A stretch of 55,003 nt of DNA from Alsobacter soli (GTDB lineage: Bacteria > Pseudomonadota > Alphaproteobacteria > Rhizobiales > Beijerinckiaceae). The stretch is from assembly GCF_003004785.1 (NCBI RefSeq), contig NZ_PVZS01000026.1:1-55003 (forward strand), in the 5' to 3' direction. The translations under genes and the position numbers were made by a program. The notes beneath the pieces were generated by a model. It saw nothing but the letters and a program-made list of their open reading frames with translations. It was not told where the DNA came from and made no database searches. This document shows, in pieces, positions 48,546-55,003 of the stretch (position 1 is the first letter of the stretch; every line of letters starts with the position of its first letter).

Positions 48546-48952
48546 GAGGGGCTAGGCGTCTGGTTCGCCTGGGCGAGGTCGTCCAGGATGGGACAATCCG
48601 GGCGCTGGTCGCCCGCGCAGCACTGGGCGAGGTGGCGGAGAGTGGCGGCCATGCCCTGCAACTCGGCGATGCGGCGCTCCAGGTCGGTCACGTGCTTCAG
48701 GGCGAAGGCCTTCACGTCGGCGCTGGCGCGCGTCTTGTCCCGCCAAAGGTTCAGCAACTCGGCGGTCTCCTCCATGGAGAAGCCGAGCGAACGGGCGCGC
48801 TTGACGAAGCGCAGCGTGTTGACGTCGTCCGGGCCGTACACCCGGTACCCAGCCTCGGTGCGCGCGGCGGGGCGGATCAGGCCGATGGACTCGTAGTAGC
48901 GCACCATCTTGGCGGACACGCCGGAGGCGCGGGCCGCTTCGCCGATGTTCAT
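48527..48952 (-). CDS. cueR: Copper-responsive MerR-family regulator CueR
   Basis: The 141-residue regulator has an N-terminal helix-turn-helix ([20 protein letters not shown]), a dimerisation helix, Ser77 at the position that marks monovalent-ion sensors, and the metal loop [10 protein letters not shown] with Cys112 and Cys120. These match CueR, which senses Cu(I) and activates copper export. The ATG overlaps the copA stop by 4 bases (ATGA), so it is the second gene of a copA-cueR operon and would regulate it through the dyad at 51476-51506. Confidence 0.93.
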   Translation of the reverse strand: MNIGEAARASGVSAKMVRYYESIGLIRPAARTEAGYRVYGPDDVNTLRFVKRARSLGFSMEETAELLNLWRDKTRASADVKAFALKHVTDLERRIAELQGMAATLRHLAQCCAGDQRPDCPILDDLAQANQTPSPSPSSRA

Positions 48953-51447
48953 GGGCGAGCCTCCCGAAGCACGGGCCGGAATCCGCGCAGGCGGAGCGCG
49001 TTCGTGACCACGCTGACGCTGGAGAAGGCCATGGCGAGGCCGGCGAACATGGGCGACATGGTCACGCCGAACAGCGGATAGAGCGCGCCCGCCGCGACCG
49101 GGATCAGCACGACGTTGTAGCCGAAGGCCCAGGCGAGGTTCTGGCGGATGTTGCGGATGGTGGCGCGGCTGAGCGCGACGGCGTTGGCCGCGCCTGCAAG
49201 GTCGCCGGACATCAGCACCACGTCGGCGCTTTCGATGGCGATGTCCGCGCCCGTTCCGATGGCGACGCCCACGTCGGCCTGGGCCAGCGCCGGCGCGTCG
49301 TTCACTCCGTCGCCGACGAAGGCCACCCGGGCGACCCCATCCGCCTGCAGGCGCTTGACCACGTCCGCCTTGTCGGTGGGCAGCACCTCGGCGATCACCT
49401 CGTCCACGCCCAGCCGCCGCGCGATGGCCTGCGCCGTGGCGCGGTTGTCGCCAGTGATGATCACGATCCTGAGGCCTTGCGCGCGCAGCGCGTCCAGGGC
49501 CGCGGGCGTGGTGTCCTTGATGGGGTCGGACACGGCCAGGATGGCGGCGAGCCGGCCGTCCAAGGCCGCATAGAGCGGCGTCTTGCCCTCCGAGCCCAGG
49601 CGGGCCGCCGTTTCGGCGAAGCCCGCCGGGTCGAGGCCGAGACGGACCATCAGGCGGTCGGCGCCCACATCGACCTTGCGCCCCTCCACGGTGGCGCGCA
49701 CGCCAAGCCCGGGAACGGCCTCAAAGGTCGTCGGCGCCGGCAGGTCGAGGCCTTCCCGGCCGGCCGCCGCCACGATCGCGGCGCCGACCGGATGCTCCGA
49801 ACGGCTCTCCACGGCCGCGACGAGCCGCAGCACTTCCTCCCGCGTGAAGCCGGGGGCCGTCTCGATGTCGGTCAGCTCCGGCTTGCCGCGGGTCAGCGTG
49901 CCGGTCTTGTCGAGGGCGGCCACGGTGGCCTCGCGCAGCTGCTGCAGCGCCTCGCCGCGGCGGAACAGGATGCCGAGCTCGGCGGCCTTGCCAGTTCCGA
50001 CCATGATGGAGGTCGGCGTGGCGAGCCCCATGGCGCATGGGCAGGCGATGATCAGCACCGCCACGGCGTTCACCAGGGCGTAGGTGAGGGCCGGGGAGGG
50101 GCCCCAAACCAGCCACGCCACGAATGTCAGGGCCGCGACGGCCATGACCGCGGGCACGAACCAGAGGGTGATCCGATCCACCACGGCCTGAATGGGCAGC
50201 TTGGAGCCCTGAGCCTGCTGAACGGTGCGGACGATCTGGGCCAGCAGGGTGTCGCCCCCGACCTTGGCGGCGCGGAAGCGCAGAGCGCCGTTGCCGTTCA
50301 CCGACCCGCCGATGACGCGGTCGCCGGCGGCTCGGCTGGCCGGGATCGGCTCGCCGGTGATCATGGATTCGTCCACGTAGGACGAGCCCTCCACCACGAC
50401 GCCATCCACCGGCAGCCGCTCGCCCGGGCGCACAGCCACCACGTCGCCTACGCGCACGGCTTCGATCGGGACTTCGACCTCCTGGCCATCCCGCACCACG
50501 CGCGCGGCCTTGGCTTGCAGAGTCAGCAGGCGGCGGATGGCTTCGCCCGCCCCGCCGCGGGCCCGGGCCTCGAACCACCGGCCGAGCAGGATGAGGGCCA
50601 CCACCACGGCGGCGGCCTCGTAGTAAGTGAAACGCGCGCCTTCCGGCAGGAGCCCGGGCGCGAAGGTCGCCACGACGGAGTAGCCATAGGCCGCAAGGCC
50701 GCCGAGCGCGACGAGGCTGTTCATGTCGGGCGCGAGCCGCGCCAGCGCGGGCCAGCCCTTGCGCTGGAAGCGCAGGCCGGGGCCAAACAGCACGAAGGTG
50801 GCGAGGACGAAGGAGACGAGCCCCAAGGCCCGGTCTCCGAATGTCATCATCAGCCAGTGGTGGAAGGCGTCCGAAAAGTGCGCGCCCATTTCGATGACAA
50901 GCAGCGGGGCCGCGCCCAGGGCGGCCAGGATCACGTCGCGCTTCAGGCCGGCGATCTCGGCGGCGCGCGCCTCGCGCTCGCGGTCGGTCTGGTCCTGGCC
51001 CGACAGGGCGGGCTCGGCCTCATAGCCGGCCTCCTCGACCGCGGTGATCAGGTCCGCTGAGGGAACGCCGAACGAGCGGACGGAAGCGCGCTCGGTGGCG
51101 AGGTTCACGGTGGCGTCCACGACCCCGGGCACGCGCTTCAGCGCGCGCTCGACGTGGCTGACGCAGGACGCGCAGGTCATGCCGCGGACGGCGAGCTCGA
51201 CGGTCGTCTCAACCGGTTCGTAGCCGGCGTCCAGGATGGCCTCGGCTACGGCCTTCACGTCGGCGCCGGCCGACAGGGACACGGTCGATCGCTCGGTGGC
51301 CAGGTTCACGTTGGCGGCCGTGACGCCCGGGACCGCCCGGATGGCGCGCTCCACCCGGCCGACGCAGGACGCGCAGGTCATGCCCTGGACAGGGATCTCC
51401 ACTTGGGTGGTCGGTTCGGCTCGCGCCCGGGTCGCTGTGGCCGCCAT
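48949..51447 (-). CDS. copA: Copper-exporting P1B-type ATPase
   Basis: The 832-residue pump expels Cu(I). It has two N-terminal heavy-metal-associated domains (GMTCASC with Cys25 and Cys28; again with Cys92 and Cys95), transmembrane helices, the CPC motif in [15 protein letters not shown], the phosphorylation motif [17 protein letters not shown] in the actuator domain and [10 protein letters not shown] in the hinge. The AGGAG site 5 bases before ATG 51447 sets the start. It is transcribed with cueR from the MerR-type promoter upstream and is divergent from the HlyD/FtsX/ATPase exporter. Confidence 0.96.
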   Translation of the reverse strand: MAATATRARAEPTTQVEIPVQGMTCASCVGRVERAIRAVPGVTAANVNLATERSTVSLSAGADVKAVAEAILDAGYEPVETTVELAVRGMTCASCVSHVERALKRVPGVVDATVNLATERASVRSFGVPSADLITAVEEAGYEAEPALSGQDQTDREREARAAEIAGLKRDVILAALGAAPLLVIEMGAHFSDAFHHWLMMTFGDRALGLVSFVLATFVLFGPGLRFQRKGWPALARLAPDMNSLVALGGLAAYGYSVVATFAPGLLPEGARFTYYEAAAVVVALILLGRWFEARARGGAGEAIRRLLTLQAKAARVVRDGQEVEVPIEAVRVGDVVAVRPGERLPVDGVVVEGSSYVDESMITGEPIPASRAAGDRVIGGSVNGNGALRFRAAKVGGDTLLAQIVRTVQQAQGSKLPIQAVVDRITLWFVPAVMAVAALTFVAWLVWGPSPALTYALVNAVAVLIIACPCAMGLATPTSIMVGTGKAAELGILFRRGEALQQLREATVAALDKTGTLTRGKPELTDIETAPGFTREEVLRLVAAVESRSEHPVGAAIVAAAGREGLDLPAPTTFEAVPGLGVRATVEGRKVDVGADRLMVRLGLDPAGFAETAARLGSEGKTPLYAALDGRLAAILAVSDPIKDTTPAALDALRAQGLRIVIITGDNRATAQAIARRLGVDEVIAEVLPTDKADVVKRLQADGVARVAFVGDGVNDAPALAQADVGVAIGTGADIAIESADVVLMSGDLAGAANAVALSRATIRNIRQNLAWAFGYNVVLIPVAAGALYPLFGVTMSPMFAGLAMAFSSVSVVTNALRLRGFRPVLREARP

Positions 51448-51475
51448 GGGGGACTCCTCTCGATGGTCGGCAGTG

Positions 51476-51506
51476 CATATGGGGCTTCCCATGGTGGGAA
51501 GGTCAA
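51476..51506 (-). promoter_or_regulatory. CueR-type promoter of copA
   Basis: On the minus strand TTGACC (51506-51501) is followed by a 19-base spacer and CATATG (51481-51476). The long 19-base spacer is the hallmark of MerR-family promoters. The dyad ACCTTCCC..GGGAAGCC lies within it, close to the CueR operator consensus. It points only toward copA; the divergent exporter gene starts 106 bases beyond. Confidence 0.75.
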
Positions 51507-51612
51507 GAGCGCAGTCCATAACAGGGCGCCGGCTCGAGGCAGATGATCTATCTCATGGCGAGCCTTGTCGGACGGGCGCAGAACATCCACAAGATCACCC
51601 CCGAGGTCGACT

Positions 51613-52884
51613 GTGGACCAGACCAACACCGCCCGGGCGCCCACGTCCTACCGCCAGGCGCCGCCTCGCTCCCGCATCCGCACGGCGCTCGCGTTAGCCT
51701 GGAGGGGCTTTCTGACGCTGGGCGTCGCCGCCCTCATGGGCCTGGGCCTGGCGCGCTGGTATTTCGGACCGGAGGTGACAGCCTATCCGGTGGTCAAGGC
51801 CGACCTCGTGAAGACCGTGGTGGCCAGCGGCCACGTGGAGACGCCGTACCGGGTCGACATCGGCAGCCAGATCACGGGCGTCGTGGACGAGGTGCTGGTC
51901 GACGAAGGGCAGACCGTCAAGCGGGGGCAGCCCCTCATCCGGCTCGAGCGCGAGGAACTGCAGTCGGCGATGGTGCTGGCCGAGGGCGCAGTGGCCCAGG
52001 CCGAGGCGCGCATGCGCCAGATGCGCGAATTGACGCAGCCCGCGGCCCAGGAGACGCTGAAGCAGGCCAGGGCCACGCTCGCGAACGCGGAGGCGACCTA
52101 CGAGCGCGCCCAGCGCCTCGCCAAGGGCGGCTTCGGCACCCAGGCGGCGCTGGACGAGGCCACCAAGAACCTGGACGTGGCGCGCACGCAGGCCCGCACG
52201 GCGGAGTTGCAGGTCTACACGTCGAGCCCGGGCGGCAGCGATTACGTGATGGCCGAAACGCAGCTCGCCCAGGCCCGGGCGGCGCTTGCGACCGCCAAGG
52301 CGCGCCTTGGCTACAGCCTGATCACGGCGCCGCGCGACGGCGTGCTCATCAGCCGCAACGTCGAGAAGGGTGCGGTGGTGCAGCCCGGCAAGTCGCTGCT
52401 GGTGCTCGCCCCCACAGGCGACGTGCAGCTCGTCGTGCAGATCGACGAGAAGAACCTCGGCCTGCTCAAGGTGGGGCAGTCCGCCCTGGCGTCGGCCGAC
52501 GCCTATCCCGACCTGCGGTTTCCGGCGACGCTCAGCTACATCAACCCGTCCGTCGACATCAACCGAGCCTCCGTGGAGGTGAAGCTCACCGCCAAGGACG
52601 CGCCGGACTACCTGCGGCAGGACATGACCGTGTCGGTGGACATCGAGGTCGACCGCCGCGGGGGAGCCCTGGTCGCGCCCGCGCGCGTGGTCCACGACGC
52701 CAATGGCGGCGCGCCTTTCGTGCTGGTCTCCAACGGTGGACGCGCGCACGACCAGCCGGTGAAGCTCGGGCTGCGGGCAGGGGACCGGGTGCAGATCCTC
52801 GACGGGGTGAAACCCGGAGACCTCCTGCTCCCGGTCTCGGCAGGCGTCCGCGCCGGGCAGCGGATCAGGGCGGTCCAGCCGTGA
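51613..52884 (+). CDS. HlyD-family periplasmic adaptor of an ABC exporter
   Basis: The 423-residue protein has one N-terminal helix (residues ~27-47), a biotinyl-lipoyl-like domain split around a long coiled coil (LAEGAVAQAEARMRQMREL onward, about 95-215) and beta-barrel and proximal domains (LGYSLITAPRDGVL, VQPGKSLLVLAPTGDVQL). It is the periplasmic bridge of the exporter encoded downstream, as DevB or MacA. The GTG at 51613 with GAGG upstream was chosen over the TTG at 51565. Its stop overlaps the permease start by 4 bases (GTGA). Confidence 0.9.
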   Translation: MDQTNTARAPTSYRQAPPRSRIRTALALAWRGFLTLGVAALMGLGLARWYFGPEVTAYPVVKADLVKTVVASGHVETPYRVDIGSQITGVVDEVLVDEGQTVKRGQPLIRLEREELQSAMVLAEGAVAQAEARMRQMRELTQPAAQETLKQARATLANAEATYERAQRLAKGGFGTQAALDEATKNLDVARTQARTAELQVYTSSPGGSDYVMAETQLAQARAALATAKARLGYSLITAPRDGVLISRNVEKGAVVQPGKSLLVLAPTGDVQLVVQIDEKNLGLLKVGQSALASADAYPDLRFPATLSYINPSVDINRASVEVKLTAKDAPDYLRQDMTVSVDIEVDRRGGALVAPARVVHDANGGAPFVLVSNGGRAHDQPVKLGLRAGDRVQILDGVKPGDLLLPVSAGVRAGQRIRAVQP

Positions 52885-54099
52885 GGCGCTGGCTGCCCTT
52901 CGAATGGATCGCGGCCCTGCGGTTCCTGGCCGAGGGGCGGATGCAGACCGGGTTCATCCTGGGCGGCATCGCCATCGGGGTGGCGGTGATCGTGTTCATG
53001 TCCGCCATGCTCAGCGGGCTGCAGGCGAACTTCATCAAGCGCGTGCTCACCTCGCAGCCGCAGATCCAGCTGATCCCGCCGGATGAGGTGGCGCGCCCGC
53101 TGCGGGGCGGTCCGCACGAGATCGAGGCGGCCATCGTGCAGCGGCCGTCGCAGCGGATCCTGAGCATCGACCAGTGGCGGACGATCCGCGAGGCCATGAC
53201 GGCGCGGGCGGACGTGGTCACGGTTTCCCCCAGCGTCTCCGGCGCGGGGCTCGCGGTTCGCGGGTCGGCCGGGCGCAGCGTCACGCTCACGGGCATCGAG
53301 CCGGAGCACTATTTCCGGATCGTGCGTGTGCCCGACTACATCGTGCAGGGCGAGACGCGGCTCGGCACGGACGACATCCTGATCGGCACCGAACTCGCCA
53401 ACGACCTGGGCGTGACGCTCGGGGACCGCATGCACGTCACCACCGCGCAGGGTGGCGACCGGGTGCTGACGATCCGGGGCATTTTCGACCTGGGCAACAA
53501 GGGGGCCAACCAGCGCAGCACCTTCGTGGCGCTGCGCACGGCGCAGAGCCTGTTCAACCTCATCGGCGGCGTCACCTCCATCGACATGACCGTGAAGGAC
53601 ATCTACGCGGCGGAGACCATCGCGCGCGAGATCTCGGCCAGCCTGCCCGTGCAGGCGGACAGCTGGATCAAGACCAATGCGCAGTTCTTCACCGCCGTGC
53701 GGGCGCAGCAGAACTCGAACACGCTGATCCGCCTGTTCGTTGGCCTTTCGGTCGCCTTCGGCATCGCCGCGGTGCTGATCGTGTCGGTGATCCAGCGCTC
53801 CAAGGACATCGGGATCCTGCGGGCCATGGGGGCGCGCAAGGGCCAGATCCTGCGCGTGTTCCTGATCCAGGGCGGCGTGCTCGGTTTCTTCGGGTCGCTG
53901 GTCGGCTCGGCCATGGGCGCGGGAGCGCTCGTCCTGTGGCACAGCGTCGCCCGGCAGGCGGACGGGTCGGAGCTGTTCCCGCTGATCCTGTCGCCCGGCC
54001 TGTTCGTCGTGGCGACGCTGATCGCGACGGTCACGGGCGTGGGGGCCGGAACCGCGCCGGCGCTGCGGGCCGCGGGGCTGGACCCGGTGGAGGCCATCC

Positions 54100-54107
<8 letters not shown>
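52881..54107 (+). CDS. FtsX-like ABC exporter permease (DevC/MacB-like)
   Basis: The 408-residue permease has an N-terminal helix ([20 protein letters not shown]), a large periplasmic domain and three C-terminal helices with the FtsX signature ([24 protein letters not shown] is in the loop before the last helices). It starts at a GTG inside the adaptor stop. Unlike MacB, the ATPase is not fused and is encoded separately. The gene order adaptor, permease, ATPase matches the DevBCA layout. The exported substrate is unknown. Confidence 0.9.
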
Positions 54108-54807
<700 letters not shown>

Positions 54808-54847
54808 GAACTGCGGCGACCCGAGGCCGCCTGCCGGTTCTCCGGAC

Positions 54848-54880
54848 CTGCGAGGAGCGGAGCGACGGAGCAATCCACGG
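54848..54880. repeat. Dispersed repeat, copy 4
   Basis: GCGAGGAGCGGAGCGACGGA then GCAATCCACGG is a close match to the repeat core. It pairs in inverted orientation with copy 5 at 54924. Confidence 0.6.
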
Positions 54881-54923
54881 GCACGGCGCGTCCGCGTCCA
54901 TCAACAGCATGGACGCCCGGCGC

Positions 54924-54966
54924 CCCTGGGTTGCTTCGTCGCCCTTTGGGCTCCTCGCAAGGACGG
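54924..54966. repeat. Dispersed repeat, copy 5 (inverted relative to copy 4)
   Basis: GGGTTGCTTCGTCGCCCTTT then GGGCTCCTCGCAAGGACGG is the reverse complement of the repeat core. With copy 4 it forms a 43-base-spaced inverted pair downstream of the ABC exporter. The remainder of the gap to the window end shows no gene. Confidence 0.6.
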
Positions 54967-55003
54967 CGGAGGGGGCGGTCAGCCTGCGGCGGGAGGCGGC
55001 GCC

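Overview
This 55 kb window is high-GC chromosomal DNA of an alphaproteobacterium, most likely a member of the Hyphomicrobiales (Rhizobiales). The evidence is the yqeY-dnaG-rpoD order, a DnaG without zinc ligands, a BA14K-family protein, an HWE-family kinase, a bacteriophytochrome, an aa3-type oxidase subunit IV peptide, and EcfG-type stress promoters. The genus cannot be fixed from the sequence alone. Coding density is high, and no IS element, prophage, CRISPR array, tRNA or rRNA was seen.

Layout. 1-6.7 kb: start of a succinate-semialdehyde-type aldehyde dehydrogenase, then the tamA-tamB outer-membrane assembly pair. 6.9-12.5 kb: a TRAP uptake operon (dctP, fused dctQM) divergent from an acyl-CoA ligase coupled to a tandem-PPC protein. 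13-18.5 kb: trehalase, a YoaK-type membrane protein overlapping it antisense, and a TctD-like regulator with a histidine kinase whose C-terminus carries a periplasmic binding-protein domain. 18.5-26.3 kb: a small Tat-signal protein, greA, carB, gtrA-like, methyltransferase, cytochrome c and carA. 26.5-31.3 kb: the yqeY-dnaG-rpoD macromolecular synthesis cluster. 31.4-35 kb: LysE exporter, two small secreted proteins (one BA14K) and a MATE exporter. 35.2-39.9 kb: a light-sensing module (heme oxygenase, bacteriophytochrome, receiver, receiver-HWE kinase) with a convergent single-domain response regulator. 40-45.9 kb: dipeptidase, orphan receiver, zinc-ribbon methyltransferase, truncated hemoglobin, three unknown small genes and a chemoreceptor. 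46-55 kb: PHA synthase, oxidase subunit IV peptide, a small secreted protein, the copA-cueR copper operon and a three-gene HlyD/FtsX/ATPase exporter.

The most interesting signal is a set of four close matches to the alphaproteobacterial EcfG (general stress response) promoter, GGAAC-N16/17-CGTT. Each sits just upstream of a gene start: a secreted protein (32.2 kb), the heme oxygenase-bacteriophytochrome operon (35.1 kb), the convergent response regulator (39.9 kb) and the oxidase subunit IV peptide (47.9 kb). The phytochrome operon also encodes an HWE kinase, the kinase class that feeds PhyR, and the convergent regulator resembles the FAT GUY receivers of the general stress pathway. I infer a red-light input to, and feedback from, the general stress response. 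A second unusual item is the histidine kinase fused to a binding-protein domain at 16-18.5 kb.

Housekeeping regulation is also readable. Clear intrinsic terminators follow carA, carB, rpoD and the BA14K gene. A terminator-like hairpin lies in the carB leader, and a MerR-type promoter with a 19-bp spacer and CueR-like dyad precedes copA. Five pieces of a dispersed palindromic repeat lie between genes.
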